From the NCBI GenBank assembly GCA_022826645.1, contig JAJDUM010000060.1, forward strand, positions 1 to 64,000: 64,000 nt of DNA, written 5' to 3'. The notes beneath the pieces were generated by a model. It had not been told where the DNA came from. It did not search any database and saw only the letters and a list, made by a program, of their open reading frames with translations. The position numbers were made by a program, and so were the translations under genes. Shown here in pieces: positions 35,673-45,260 of the stretch. This stretch comes from Candidatus Poribacteria bacterium (GTDB lineage Bacteria > Poribacteria > WGA-4E > PCPOR2b). The first letter of the stretch is position 1. Every line of letters starts with the position of its first letter.

Positions 35673-37589
35673 TCACCAAATAAACCGATACATCGGCCTC
35701 TGGACAATCACACCAATCAGTGCCCATACACCTCCGAGTAGAAACTCGCCGAATAGCATTCCGAGAAAGAACGGTGCGAGGCGACGAAACGTCCTTATGC
35801 CTCCAAAGCGAAGGATGCATAACTTAATCACCCAAGCAACGAGCACCGAAGACCAGAAAAAGTTGACCGCCCATGTGCCTGTGATGCCGTACCCAACGGG
35901 ATAGAGGGGCCACCAAACGAAACGATGACGCAAGGCGGTGAGAGCGAAGGTGAAGAGCGTGCCGAAGAGCATTGCCAAGATTCCTAGGACATCCACAGGC
36001 GTTGGATTGGTGAGCCAACTCTGGGTTCGCCGGAAGACACCGCCGCCCCAAAACGCCACCGCACCGGATTCGTAGCCGAGTTGTAATCCGCCCCAGAACA
36101 GAGGTAAGGGACTGACGACAACAGCGATTAGGATTGCGAATCCGACGCGCCGCGTTGAGATGCCTGTCCGCTCGGCAAGTTTCAGCCCTTCCAGCTGCGG
36201 TGGCATGGCATTGCCCCGATAGGCGCGATTAAAAGGAAATACAAGCGCGAATAGACTGAGGTTTCTAGGACCTACTCGCCGCATGCCAAACATCTGTGGA
36301 ATCAACACATCGGGCCCCATCCTGCGGAGATCATGGAGGGGCGGTCCAAGTTCGGCACGGATGCGCGCCGTAACGGTCACGGTTGTAAAATGGATGATGA
36401 AAACTAGGACAGCAACCCAGAGCGACATCCCGGCTACTACCCAAAAACCGATTAACAGAAGGAATCCGATAATTATTCCTAGGACCGCTGTACGATAAGA
36501 AATCGGTTCGTTAGACTCAGACGCTTTTTCGCCGCGCCACGCGCCTATCAGCACATTTCGCAAATGATGCCGTGCACTCCAAAGCACCAGAATCAGTACG
36601 CCGACACAGACCCCAAACGACTGCTCAAAGATGTAGGGAAAGTTAGGGATCTGTTGAAGCCCGAGAATACTCCCCATGATCAACTCCAGCTTCCAGAATA
36701 TATAGAAAAACCAGAAGGTAAAAGAGAGATCGAGTGGCATAAAATATGCCATCCCAACGGCAAATGGGAATAGCGTAACAGGTGTCCAGCCGATAGCGTT
36801 CCACGGTTTCGTGGTAAAATAGGGTTGTAGGTCAAAGAAATCGCCACCGAGTCCGGGGATGGATGGATACAAGAAGTGCAGTGCGTTGACGATATCCATA
36901 CCGCCAGCGAGGATCGCTCCAGCCCACATCAATCGATTCCGAAAGAACCCCTTAGTTGCCATTTGCTGCGGGAGTTCAATGATTGGGTAGCTAAGTCGCT
37001 CTATCTCAATCCACTGTTTCCGCATAACGACGTTGATGCAAAACGCGGTGCAGACAAGGACAATGATAAACCCAGACCAAGAAAGGACAGGCTTCCACCA
37101 TAACCGGAGATGCTCGTCAAGGTAGAGAGTGGATTCACCGACAAAATAGGTTCTGAGGCTGTTTTTGTCGGTCAACGCCAACCAATCAGGGAAGTAACGA
37201 TGAAACAACGTTGTCCATTCGTTCTCCTCAGTCGCCATCCAGCCACCGACGGCGATATGTGTGATAATCACGGCAAAGAAATCTGCCCCAGCAATTGCAG
37301 TGGCGACGGAGAGCATGGCGTAGAACGTCAGCAATTCGCCTTGCGTCAATGCCAGACGCGGTGAGTATAGGGAAATTGCATAGTTCAACGCGAGCAGAAT
37401 GGCAAAGATAAAAATCACATTGAAGAAGAGTGACATGGTCGTCGGGAGCCCCTGTGCCCACCGCAGCATCGCGTAAACCCAGTAGTTGTTGAAGGGAATG
37501 ATAGCTACTGCTAGCCAGACTACACGCCAACGGATTTCTGGCTGAGGGCGGCGAGTTGAAGCGAGAAAACGATTGTCTGTCGGACTCAA
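35673..37589 (-). CDS. Large polytopic membrane protein, DUF6785/DUF6784-like, paralogue 3
   Basis: A 638-residue membrane protein, more diverged than paralogues 1 and 2. The family blocks remain: TEENEWTTLFHRYFPDWL, IEIERLSYPIIELPQQM, PWNAIGWTPVTLFPFAVGMAYFMPLDLSF, RIRAELGPPLHDL, MPPQLEGLKLAERTG and FVWWPLYPVGYG. The start is TTG at 37589 (SPTDNRF). It belongs to the same minus-strand run. The preserved pattern of loops in all copies, with acidic and aromatic residues, points to a common transported or sensed ligand class; this is inference. Confidence 0.65.
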   Translation of the reverse strand: MSPTDNRFLASTRRPQPEIRWRVVWLAVAIIPFNNYWVYAMLRWAQGLPTTMSLFFNVIFIFAILLALNYAISLYSPRLALTQGELLTFYAMLSVATAIAGADFFAVIITHIAVGGWMATEENEWTTLFHRYFPDWLALTDKNSLRTYFVGESTLYLDEHLRLWWKPVLSWSGFIIVLVCTAFCINVVMRKQWIEIERLSYPIIELPQQMATKGFFRNRLMWAGAILAGGMDIVNALHFLYPSIPGLGGDFFDLQPYFTTKPWNAIGWTPVTLFPFAVGMAYFMPLDLSFTFWFFYIFWKLELIMGSILGLQQIPNFPYIFEQSFGVCVGVLILVLWSARHHLRNVLIGAWRGEKASESNEPISYRTAVLGIIIGFLLLIGFWVVAGMSLWVAVLVFIIHFTTVTVTARIRAELGPPLHDLRRMGPDVLIPQMFGMRRVGPRNLSLFALVFPFNRAYRGNAMPPQLEGLKLAERTGISTRRVGFAILIAVVVSPLPLFWGGLQLGYESGAVAFWGGGVFRRTQSWLTNPTPVDVLGILAMLFGTLFTFALTALRHRFVWWPLYPVGYGITGTWAVNFFWSSVLVAWVIKLCILRFGGIRTFRRLAPFFLGMLFGEFLLGGVWALIGVIVQRPMYRFIW

Positions 37590-37951
37590 TGTGATTCTTT
37601 CTTGGACTGGTTACCCGTCAACTTGATATAGCAATTGATACAAACTCCCAATTATTGATCAGGAAATCTCGATTGAACTTGTTTGAGGCTGACTCACAGT
37701 TTATTTTGGGATCATATTCACCTAAACGAATCGATGTGTGTAGCGGTTATGGTAGATTTTAGAATTACTTAGACGTGATGAGCGAACCAAGTCACGAACT
37801 TTGCTCGCCGAGTTACGGCACACGGTGCCCCGCAGGCGGGATGCCAAGCCATGTGCCTACTACCATTAATGTCTACTTTTTTCTATAATTCACTATAAAA
37901 TGGAGGTCATTACCGGCAACTCCAAAAGTGCTGGGATGGCATTGCAGCAAT
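37590..37951. other. Intergenic gap with a family A MITE-like element
   Basis: A 362-bp gap between the enolase-like gene and membrane paralogue 3. About 150 bp is a terminal-inverted-repeat element (listed separately). The rest, including an AT-rich stretch at 37610-37740, shows no gene and no convincing promoter. Confidence 0.5.
37748..37897. repeat. MITE-like element, family A copy 3 (diverged)
   Basis: A 150-bp element whose left end TATGGTAGATTTTAGAATTA matches, inverted, the right end TATAGTGAATTATAGAAAAA. TTAGAC / TAGACA lie at the inner edges. The ends resemble those of 3011-3138 and 51224-51330, but the interior differs (CGCCGAGTTACGGCACACGG...). Confidence 0.55.
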
Positions 37952-39052
37952 TTATGCAGAGGCGATTGTTAGCTCCCTCATCTTGTCGTCGTCCAACTCG
38001 ACACCCAAGCCAGGTCCTTCTGGCGGATACAGGTGGCTCGCTTCAGCTCGGATGCGCTCTTTGGCAGGTGAAACTGTATAGAGCAGGGGGCCTGCGGGGT
38101 CGGCAGGAATATCTAAGTTGGGCACCGACACTCCGAGATGCACTGCCCCGGCTGTGCCTATGGTTGAATCCTGATCGGTTGAAAGCAAGGTCTTCAAGCC
38201 CGCGGCTTCTGCTAGCGCGAACATCCGACGCACGTAAGTCGGTCCATACCAGACCCACGCCAAGTTTAGGACAGTGCACGCCCCGCGCTCAATCGCTTCG
38301 TAACCTTCTTCTAACGTGCTGATATGGAGACTCACCGGTACATCCATCCGTTTGACGAAGTCGGCACATACCCGCAAATTGTTTGATGGTTGTTCAAAAT
38401 TATACGGGTTATGGTGACGTAGCACGTCTGCATAGCGCAGGGCGGTCTCCCAATCCGAGAAACGTCCGGAGAAATCGAAGGCTTTGAGTTTAATCTTCTC
38501 TCCGAAGCGATCTTTCATCTCGGTGATGAATCGGTTGTCTCGATCGGCGTCCCCTGAAACGTAGTAACGAAACAGATGATGCCCCAAATCCACCAGCCGC
38601 TGTAGGTAATGAGCATTCCGCTCGAAGCCGTCCTCTAGGTGCACCCCGATGATTGGATAACAGAAGTATATGCTATCTCGCACTTTTCCGCCCATTAAAT
38701 TGTGGGCTGGCACACCCTGTGCCTTGCCGTTGAGGTCGTATAGCGCGATGTCGATGGCAGCCGTTATGTGTGAGTTACTGACTGCACTCTCAAAGTCCTG
38801 GTCCCGCATTAATTCATTAATCTCGGTAATCCGGGTGGCATCGCGTCCAACCAGCAAGTCGTTGTAGCGCTTTGTTAGCGCGGCCAGATCATCAGCCTTG
38901 CTGTCCGAGGCTTCCCCTAGCCCTACGAGTCCATCAGCCACATGGAGTTTCACGATAACGTGACCTGATGGCGCTTCGCCTATGTCAACGGGGTATTTCT
39001 GATAATAGCGCGGGGTTTCAATCTGGAATGTTTCGATCTTCGTGATTTTCAT
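37952..39052 (-). CDS. Enolase-superfamily (mandelate racemase/muconate lactonizing enzyme-like) protein with altered active site
   Basis: A 366-residue protein with capping domain (KITKIETFQIETPRYYQ..., GLVGLGEAS) and barrel. Two metal ligands remain, Asp in KAFDFSG and Glu in NFEQPS. The third, usually Glu in a GES block, falls in SLHIST and is lost. The KxK catalytic lysines on strand 2 read FRYYVSG, so both are missing. The terminal SDxxxTIGTAGAVHLGVSVPN-like block is kept. A canonical racemase/dehydratase mechanism is thus unlikely; the protein may use another base or have a non-enolase role. It sits 50 bp behind a 2OG oxygenase gene, probably in one operon. Confidence 0.8.
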   Translation of the reverse strand: MKITKIETFQIETPRYYQKYPVDIGEAPSGHVIVKLHVADGLVGLGEASDSKADDLAALTKRYNDLLVGRDATRITEINELMRDQDFESAVSNSHITAAIDIALYDLNGKAQGVPAHNLMGGKVRDSIYFCYPIIGVHLEDGFERNAHYLQRLVDLGHHLFRYYVSGDADRDNRFITEMKDRFGEKIKLKAFDFSGRFSDWETALRYADVLRHHNPYNFEQPSNNLRVCADFVKRMDVPVSLHISTLEEGYEAIERGACTVLNLAWVWYGPTYVRRMFALAEAAGLKTLLSTDQDSTIGTAGAVHLGVSVPNLDIPADPAGPLLYTVSPAKERIRAEASHLYPPEGPGLGVELDDDKMRELTIASA

Positions 39053-39102
39053 CGATTTATCCTTTCAGTAGCTAATAATGGTACAAGATAACGGTAGTCA
39101 CA

Positions 39103-39945
39103 TCACGACCAGACAAAAATCTCTTCATCGTCCGGGGACATGCCAAAGAAGGCAGCGAGCACAATGCGTGGCTTCTCACCTACCACCGGCGGCACTTCAT
39201 GGATGTTTTCAGAAAAAAAGAAGTAAAGGTCGCCCGGTTCAAGTTGAATTTGAGCCCGGGGGATGCCTTGCTCAGCAACATATTGGCTAAACGTGCCTGC
39301 GGCGATATATTCCTGCACCGCGGGGGTCCAAGGACAGTTATAGAGGAAGGGCTCACCATTTTCACCTTTGTTTTCGGAGTTTTGGAAGCACATCACTCCA
39401 GCGAACTGATGCTTGAATCGCGAAACCTGATAATTGAACAATTTCTGTCGTTTAGGTACGGAATCAAAGTGCGGTCCGTGTCCTCGATCGGCATAGTAGG
39501 CGCGAAAAACGGCGGGACCATAAAGACGGCCGTCCGGCTCACGAGCGGTCATTACCCGCTTGTCCGGTGATGCTAGACACGACAACATCTCGTAGAAGAT
39601 CTTCACTGGATTGTCGTACCCGTTGAACAGCGTTTTGAAAAGTTCGTGGGTGTCGGCGGCGTAGGCGAAGAGCTTGTCGGGATCGGAACTGTACCTAACG
39701 AAAGCGGGACCAACGTATACAGGCCTATTACTTTTTTCGTTGTCTTCAGTTGGACGAGGATCGTATATCAAGCCACGTTCATAGAGCCTTTCTATGAGAC
39801 TCACACAGTGGTCCGAATTGAAAGCTTGGCGGCAGACAATCGCCGGCACTTCACCCGATGCCAACGCATTGAGAGGCTCTGGATATTTCTCCAATATTTC
39901 TCGTAGACTGCCTTCAGCAGGTGTCCACGCATGGGGTACAGTCAT
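39103..39945 (-). CDS. 2-oxoglutarate/Fe(II)-dependent oxygenase
   Basis: A 280-residue double-stranded beta-helix oxygenase. The iron triad is read as His and Asp in GPHFDSVP and a distal His in SENIHEVPPV, and the 2OG-binding Arg as KPRIVLAAFF a few residues later. The N-terminal part contains AIVCRQAFNSDHCVSLIERLYERG, typical of prolyl-hydroxylase-like or small-molecule oxygenases that precede the jelly roll. The substrate is unknown. It lies directly upstream of the enolase-like gene and 70 bp after the formylglycine-enzyme-like gene, all in one direction, so a common pathway is possible. Confidence 0.75.
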   Translation of the reverse strand: MTVPHAWTPAEGSLREILEKYPEPLNALASGEVPAIVCRQAFNSDHCVSLIERLYERGLIYDPRPTEDNEKSNRPVYVGPAFVRYSSDPDKLFAYAADTHELFKTLFNGYDNPVKIFYEMLSCLASPDKRVMTAREPDGRLYGPAVFRAYYADRGHGPHFDSVPKRQKLFNYQVSRFKHQFAGVMCFQNSENKGENGEPFLYNCPWTPAVQEYIAAGTFSQYVAEQGIPRAQIQLEPGDLYFFFSENIHEVPPVVGEKPRIVLAAFFGMSPDDEEIFVWS

Positions 39946-40015
39946 TACTCGATCCTTTCTTCAAATAATGGCATGAGAATATCACACCGTGGGTTGTTCA
40001 AAAGTTAAAATAGGA

Positions 40016-40963
40016 CTAAGGATCGACAGGGACTACACAACGAAAGCCGAAGTAACTAAGCGTGACCGCTGGCTCACTGCTGTAGCGGTACGCCACGCGC
40101 AGGATCTCAGGAGTGCTGTGCCACGACCCCCCGCGAAGTATGCGACGTTCTTTAATACCATTGAAGTTATCAGGCATCAATAGTGTAATTCCGCCTGATA
40201 CCGGGTTCTCTGTTGGACTGTTTTCATAAAATTCCACATCCAATTCGTCTACGCACCATTCCCATACGTTTCCAGCGATGTCGTATAACCCGTAGCTGTT
40301 TGGCGGATATAACCCCACAGGAGCGGTTGTTTGGTAGCCGTCATCAGCATTCGGATCTGACCAAGAATAGCTTGTATTCTTATCCGCGTAGTTGCACTGA
40401 CTCCCATCAGGCTCATCATCTCCCCACGGATACCGTTCCTTGATCTGCCCACCGCGGGCGGCTTTCTCCCACTCTGCTTCGGTCGGCAAGCGTTTGCCTG
40501 CCCACTGGGCATAAGCCGCTGCGCCGTACCAGCTCACTTCAACCACGGCATACTCTTCAAATCCTGCCTTCGGTCGGTATTGCCCCTCGACCCATTCGAT
40601 CATCTCATCACCGTCACCGATATCTAACCAGATATGACCGGTATCCCCCACATGCTTTCCCAGCGCATTGAGGAACTTAGCGTACATCACATTTGTCACT
40701 TCGTAGACATCAATATAAAAATCGTCGAGGAACACAGTGTGGACGGGACGTTCGTAGGTAGTACCTTCATTGAAGGAGTCGCCCATCTCAAACTCCCCGG
40801 CAGGAATCAGCACCATTTCCGCCATGTCGTTACCGACAATTCTGTCGGGAGGGACTCCATTCTCCGACTCATCATCACTTCCACACCCCAGCCACGATGA
40901 AGCAATCAAAATGATAAGTAGCCCCATGCTGTATGCAGAATTTCTACCCGAATCTTCGCGCAT
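40016..40963 (-). CDS. Formylglycine-generating-enzyme (SUMF1/FGE)-domain lipoprotein
   Basis: A 315-residue protein. The start MREDSGRNSAYSMGLLIILI with lipobox SWLGC indicates an outer-envelope lipoprotein; ATG 40963 has CAGGGGAA upstream, and a longer frame to 41122 is not supported. From ~residue 45 the FGE fold is clear: MVLIPAGEFEMGDS, GKRLPTEAEWEKAARGG, YPWGDDEPDGSQCNY, NVWEWCVDE, RRILRGGSWHSTPEILRVAYR and FGFRCV. The catalytic cysteine pair of true sulfatase-activating FGE is not clearly present. No sulfatase is nearby, so a ligand-binding or structural role is as likely as formylglycine formation. Confidence 0.8.
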   Translation of the reverse strand: MREDSGRNSAYSMGLLIILIASSWLGCGSDDESENGVPPDRIVGNDMAEMVLIPAGEFEMGDSFNEGTTYERPVHTVFLDDFYIDVYEVTNVMYAKFLNALGKHVGDTGHIWLDIGDGDEMIEWVEGQYRPKAGFEEYAVVEVSWYGAAAYAQWAGKRLPTEAEWEKAARGGQIKERYPWGDDEPDGSQCNYADKNTSYSWSDPNADDGYQTTAPVGLYPPNSYGLYDIAGNVWEWCVDELDVEFYENSPTENPVSGGITLLMPDNFNGIKERRILRGGSWHSTPEILRVAYRYSSEPAVTLSYFGFRCVVPVDP

Positions 40964-41200
40964 TAAACTGTTCCCCTGCGAAATTAGTTTTGACCGGTAT
41001 GTCGAGGTGTGAAGCCTATCCTTGAATGCAACAAAAAGCGAGTGATTCTTGGGGGTGAGCGGACGTCGTGATGCTAGGGAGGAATTGCACTCCCTAGCGA
41101 CTACTAATAAGCACAACTTCAAGGGGTAGCAATGAAGTCTAGTTTTGTCGGGCGGACACTGCCATCAGCTCCCGACCTTTACGGAATGATAGTGTGACAA

Positions 41201-41235
41201 TGGCGTAAGTTTTCATTATCAGAAAACCTACGCCA
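41201..41235 (-). terminator. Hairpin terminator-like structure after the PhyH gene
   Basis: A 14-bp stem with one mismatch (TGGCGTAGGTTTTC / GAAAACTTACGCCA on the minus strand) and a 7-base loop, starting ~23 bp beyond the stop of the PhyH gene. There is no long U-run after it. Confidence 0.5.
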
Positions 41236-41257
41236 TCAGAATTGAACACCTGCTTGG

Positions 41258-42037
41258 TTAGTTGAATTGTGGGGTTAAGGCATCTTCGCCGAAAATAGTG
41301 GGGAGAGGCAGACCATCGTTGGTCCTAGCCGCAGCATCTATATAAGCAACGCTGAATGCCCGCCGTGGCAAACCGGTATCATTCACCGCAGAGGTGTGAA
41401 TCAGATTGACGTGCAGCAATACCCCCTCGCCCGGTTGTAATTCAAGGGTGACGGGATCTGCCGCCGCAAAGAGGGTTTCCAGCTGTTCTTCCGTGGGGAA
41501 GTTTCCTTCATAGATGCGGTGATGAGATTTGGGAATTACTCTGAGACAGCCACTATCAAGGGTCGCTGGATCCAGCGCCGCCCAGATGATAATATCCGAA
41601 AGTGTGTCAAGGTTCCGAAATACATCCTGATGCCAAGGCAGGTGAGTTCCTGTGTCGGCCGGCTTATTCATAAACATTGCACGTGGAGTAGCAACCGAGG
41701 TAGAGGGACCGTAGGCTCTAGCACAAATGTCCCGGAAGGCAGGTTTTTGCATATACGACAAGAAGAATGGGTCAAGCTCTAGTTCGGTGATCTTACGATA
41801 GTTTAACGACGGACCTTTGTGTCCCTTGGTCATTGGTTCCATCTTACTGTAGTCGCTGGTCTTACCATCGAGTTGCATCATTAGCTGGTCGTAGGGGAGT
41901 TTGGCATTACCCATCATGATGTCATCAATGCGCTTCTGTAAAGCAGCGAGTTCTTCATCGTCCATCACTCTACCGAGCCGGAGATAGCCTTCCTCCTTGA
42001 ATTGCTCCCATTGACTGTCACTGATTGATTGCATCAT
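41258..42037 (-). CDS. Phytanoyl-CoA dioxygenase (PhyH) family protein, copy 1
   Basis: A 259-residue 2OG/Fe(II) oxygenase. The iron ligands are His and Asp in LPWHQDVFRNLD and a distal His in LLHVNLIHTSAVND; the 2OG Arg follows in LPRRAFSVAYID. The N-terminal FKEEGYLRLGRVMDDEELAALQKRIDDIM is the usual PhyH opening. AGGAGG lies before the start codon. PhyH proteins in such genomes act on varied small molecules; the substrate is unknown. Two further PhyH genes lie beside membrane paralogues 4 and 5. Confidence 0.85.
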   Translation of the reverse strand: MMQSISDSQWEQFKEEGYLRLGRVMDDEELAALQKRIDDIMMGNAKLPYDQLMMQLDGKTSDYSKMEPMTKGHKGPSLNYRKITELELDPFFLSYMQKPAFRDICARAYGPSTSVATPRAMFMNKPADTGTHLPWHQDVFRNLDTLSDIIIWAALDPATLDSGCLRVIPKSHHRIYEGNFPTEEQLETLFAAADPVTLELQPGEGVLLHVNLIHTSAVNDTGLPRRAFSVAYIDAAARTNDGLPLPTIFGEDALTPQFN

Positions 42038-42187
42038 CTGTGAATCCTCCTAAATTTAGCATTGTCAAGTCGTGCATCACAACACAAGCCTTGATAGTTT
42101 TGTCCGCTGTGCATTGCTAAATCCACAGCACATTGTTGAGACTTTGGCTTGAAGTTAGTACTCCAAGTTGAAGGTGGATGGTTGTTA

Positions 42188-43978
42188 TCACTTATCTGAC
42201 CCCTCTGGAATTCGGTCGAAGTATATTCTGAGTTTTGCTTTACTACGAAGTTGAGTGTATAGCTTGGCGGTAAGCGCGTCGCGTATTTCCGTTTGGGTGT
42301 CTGCCGTCACTATTCGTCGGACCTCTGAGTCGTCAAGTGTTCTTTGGCGTGCTGAGTTATGTTCTTCTTTCCGGAATATTGTATAGTATTGTCTGCCTTG
42401 AAAGCTGACAGCCATGATACCATCAACGGTCTGTCCTACTTCCATCGCAAAGGCCGCGTCAGTAAAAGCTTGCTGCTCTTTCGGAAAGGTGTCACGGGTC
42501 AAGTAACCGGTATCGCCGGGGTTTAGAGGATCCGCCCCGGGACCGGTCAATTCTCCGGTATCTGACAACTCCTTTGCCACTTCAACCATATCTTTGCCCG
42601 ACTGAATCGACTCAAAAACCCCTTTCGCGCGGTCACTATCCCTAAGCGTGATACAGGTTAGCCGCACCTGCTCCTCTTCGGCAAACTCGCTTTTACGCGC
42701 TTCATAGTTGGCTTGTATGTCTTCCTCTGTCACCTCGACTTTCTGCTCAACTTCGATTTTCCACAATCTATCGGCTAGCAGCGTGTGGAGATACCTGCGA
42801 TTTTTTTTCAGGATTCCTTGCTCTTCTTCAAGTCTACGCGCTTTGGCAAGACAGAGTATTAAACGACCTTCAGCCATCAGGGTAACGTATTCTTCAAGGC
42901 GCGCTTTATCTTTATAACGCTCCGGTGTATACTCCGAGAGTTCGCGAATGTCCTGTATCATTTCAGCAAGCGTAATCCGCTGCTTTCCGTTGCAATCAAA
43001 CTCTGCAATGACAATATTTTCCGCATTTGTCACCGGTTCTTCTTGGTCCAGCACTGTTTCAGGAACCCGTTCTGGGTAGGTTTTCAGTTCACTTGTCAAG
43101 GTGACTTCTGCCACCCATTCAATGATTCGCTGCCGTTTTTTTTCACGCTTAACAGAGGGTTCAATATAGTCTCTGACCTCCTCAAAATCCGCTATACGTT
43201 CCGGTATATGCTCCTCCTTGCGGAAAATGAGGTAGTACGTTTCGTGATCCATCTCCAGTTCAAGGATTTCTTCCGTTATTTCGCCCACTTCCATATCGAA
43301 GGCGGTGTCAACAAAAACCTGCCAGTCTTCGGATTCATCCTTGGTAAAGAGCCCGGTGTTCCCCGGATCCAGCTTGTTGCTCCCGGGACCAAACAATTTT
43401 TCTTTTTCCGACAGCCCTTTTGCCAGTTCGCTGATGTCTACTCCGGTTTTGATCTGTGCCAATGCTTCCTGCGCAAGCGCTTTTTCCAAGACACTGATGC
43501 AGGTTACTCGTGCTGCTGCCTCTTCGACGTATTCTGATTTGTGTTCCTCGTAATACTGCCGCCGATCTTCCTCCGTGGGAGAGACTTTTTCATCGACTTC
43601 AATCAGGGTCAGGCGTTCGATTAAGAGCGTATGTTTGTATTCCTGCGCTTTCTTGAGTATATCTTCATCTTGATCCAACCCCTTATCTATCGCTGCGAGG
43701 ACTTTCAGTTTTTTATCAATAAACTCTGGCAGGTATTCTGTTTTCCCGGCTTTACTTGCGTAGTTTTCCTGTTGGAAGAATGATAACTCTCCAATCGCCG
43801 CCTTGAAAGCTGCAAGTGAAATCTCGAATTTTTTGCCGTTCCACTGATATTCAGCCAAGATGACCTGACTTTCATCGACGGATTCGGTAACGGAATCTGT
43901 TTGCTGCGACCAAGCCATTTGCCAGCTTACTATGTTGATTGCTACAAGCCCCGTCAACATAATCAACGTTTTTTTCAT
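42188..43978 (-). CDS. Exported PpiC/SurA-type peptidyl-prolyl isomerase with internal duplication
   Basis: A 596-residue protein starting MKKTLIMLTGL, with a cleavable signal near AWSQ. An in-frame extension to 44080 is not supported. The mature part is two copies of one ~270-residue unit: a helical SurA-like N-domain (VILAEYQWNGKKFEISLAAF; IVIAEFDCNGKQRITLAEMI), then a parvulin-type rotamase domain (ELAKGLSEKEKLFGPGSNKLDPGNTGLF; EVAKELSDTGELTGPGADPLNPGDTGYL). Each unit ends with a YYxIFRKEEH motif. A periplasmic foldase or chaperone for outer-membrane or secreted proteins is inferred. Many secreted LamG proteins are encoded just beyond. Confidence 0.8.
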   Translation of the reverse strand: MKKTLIMLTGLVAINIVSWQMAWSQQTDSVTESVDESQVILAEYQWNGKKFEISLAAFKAAIGELSFFQQENYASKAGKTEYLPEFIDKKLKVLAAIDKGLDQDEDILKKAQEYKHTLLIERLTLIEVDEKVSPTEEDRRQYYEEHKSEYVEEAAARVTCISVLEKALAQEALAQIKTGVDISELAKGLSEKEKLFGPGSNKLDPGNTGLFTKDESEDWQVFVDTAFDMEVGEITEEILELEMDHETYYLIFRKEEHIPERIADFEEVRDYIEPSVKREKKRQRIIEWVAEVTLTSELKTYPERVPETVLDQEEPVTNAENIVIAEFDCNGKQRITLAEMIQDIRELSEYTPERYKDKARLEEYVTLMAEGRLILCLAKARRLEEEQGILKKNRRYLHTLLADRLWKIEVEQKVEVTEEDIQANYEARKSEFAEEEQVRLTCITLRDSDRAKGVFESIQSGKDMVEVAKELSDTGELTGPGADPLNPGDTGYLTRDTFPKEQQAFTDAAFAMEVGQTVDGIMAVSFQGRQYYTIFRKEEHNSARQRTLDDSEVRRIVTADTQTEIRDALTAKLYTQLRSKAKLRIYFDRIPEGSDK

Positions 43979-44160
43979 CCGCAGATTTCTCCCCTGACAG
44001 ATAAAAAATTGCGGCGAGAAACTCGCACGAATGAATTCGGCAGGTCCCTCACCGCAACTTGTTGTGAAAACGCGCCCCAAATTCAGCCCGCTTTCCTATT
44101 ATTTGCATATCTTCTTAAGTGTACAATTTGAGCAACGGCAAAATTTCCAACGATGCCTCA

Positions 44161-44961
44161 TTAATTCCTAGAAGCTTTGAGACTCCCCCAAGTGAGAGGA
44201 AGTTTCCCCTTCGATTCAACTGCTAAAAACTGTCCTTCCATCAACAGTTGAAGTTCGGCGTTTGTCAAATTTCGCTTCATCAGGAAAAGTTCATCGAACT
44301 CTCCATCCCAGAAACGCTCCTCTTTAAACCGACCAATTTCCAAATTGGCGGGGGTATTAGCGGAACCGGGTGCTGAACCCGCGTCATCTTTATGGTCTAA
44401 TTTGCCATCAATAAAGAGTGAAACTGTCTCTTTGTTTGTCCGCATGGAGGCAACATGATGCCATTGGTCATCGGCAATCTCAGTTTTGCTAGGAATTTCA
44501 GCACCAAAGCCGACGGGTGCAGGTATGTGATAACGGGTGAAGAGCAACTTATCCCTTAGCTTGATATACCAGCCACCGCCATCCCACTTGATATAAACAA
44601 ATCCCTGGCCTACCTCTTTGCCGGTCTTAACCCAAGCAGCGAGGGTGGTATCCGATTCGCCGAGATCCAAAGCAGGAACATCTGCTACGAAGCCCGATTG
44701 CTCTTTTCCATCTATAAACGAGAGGGAGGTTCCAAATTTCGGATCTACGGAATCGACCCATGCTGGGCCGCCTTCAAGCTCTCCCTCCAGTCCATTGGGA
44801 CCGAGGTCTTTTATTATATCCCCCTTGCCTTCATTGAGAGGAAAGTAGAATACGAGGAGCGGGTCATCCAATTGAATCTGGCTATATCCCAAGGATGGCA
44901 ACAGGCCTATCAAAAAGATAGCGACCAGGGTGCTCATTGGAAATCTCTTCAACCTTTGCAT
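44161..44961 (-). CDS. Secreted LamG/concanavalin-A-like protein (minus-strand copy)
   Basis: A 266-residue protein with signal peptide (MQRLKRFPMSTLVAIFLIGL, cleaved near GYSQ) and one LamG-type jelly roll (LLVFYFPLNEGKGD, TLAAWVKTGKEVG, WHHVASMRTNKETVSLFIDGKL, ANLEIGRFKEERFWDGEFDELFL). It ends VESKGKLPLTWGSLKASRN, the same tail motif as the tandem array, although the rest is clearly more distant. The ATG at 44961 has AGGAGG upstream. It is exported; glycan or protein binding is inferred from fold only. It is divergent from the array and has its own strong promoter. Confidence 0.8.
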   Translation of the reverse strand: MQRLKRFPMSTLVAIFLIGLLPSLGYSQIQLDDPLLVFYFPLNEGKGDIIKDLGPNGLEGELEGGPAWVDSVDPKFGTSLSFIDGKEQSGFVADVPALDLGESDTTLAAWVKTGKEVGQGFVYIKWDGGGWYIKLRDKLLFTRYHIPAPVGFGAEIPSKTEIADDQWHHVASMRTNKETVSLFIDGKLDHKDDAGSAPGSANTPANLEIGRFKEERFWDGEFDELFLMKRNLTNAELQLLMEGQFLAVESKGKLPLTWGSLKASRN

Positions 44962-45139
44962 TTGAATATCCTCCTGTTTGTGACTATCACAGAAATTTGT
45001 ATCGGCCGACACATTGTCCGCACGAATGGTGATTCGTTTGCGAATCCCATTAATCAACCGAGGTTATGTTGATTGCCAGCACCGCTGCGAATCTGCCCAT
45101 TTCATTGCAAATCTCTGCAGATTATTGCATCAGAAAGCT

Positions 45140-45168
45140 ATTATAATACTAGCGAAAAATAATGTCAA
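45140..45168 (-). promoter_or_regulatory. Sigma70-type promoter of the minus-strand LamG gene
   Basis: On the minus strand: TTGACA, 17 bases, TATAAT, both perfect. It lies ~180 bases upstream of the ATG, leaving a long leader. Confidence 0.7.
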
Positions 45169-45260
45169 ACTAAAAATTCTAGGGGAATCGCATCTGTTTA
45201 TTTTGGGACTATAAACCTGTTGTGCACGCATTATTTGATGCCCAGCTGCCTCCCATGAGT

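Noticed and set aside
43043..43537. A 164-codon plus-strand ORF rich in Phe and Cys
   Set aside because: It is the mirror of the duplicated PpiC gene, whose minus-strand frame has clear domain structure.
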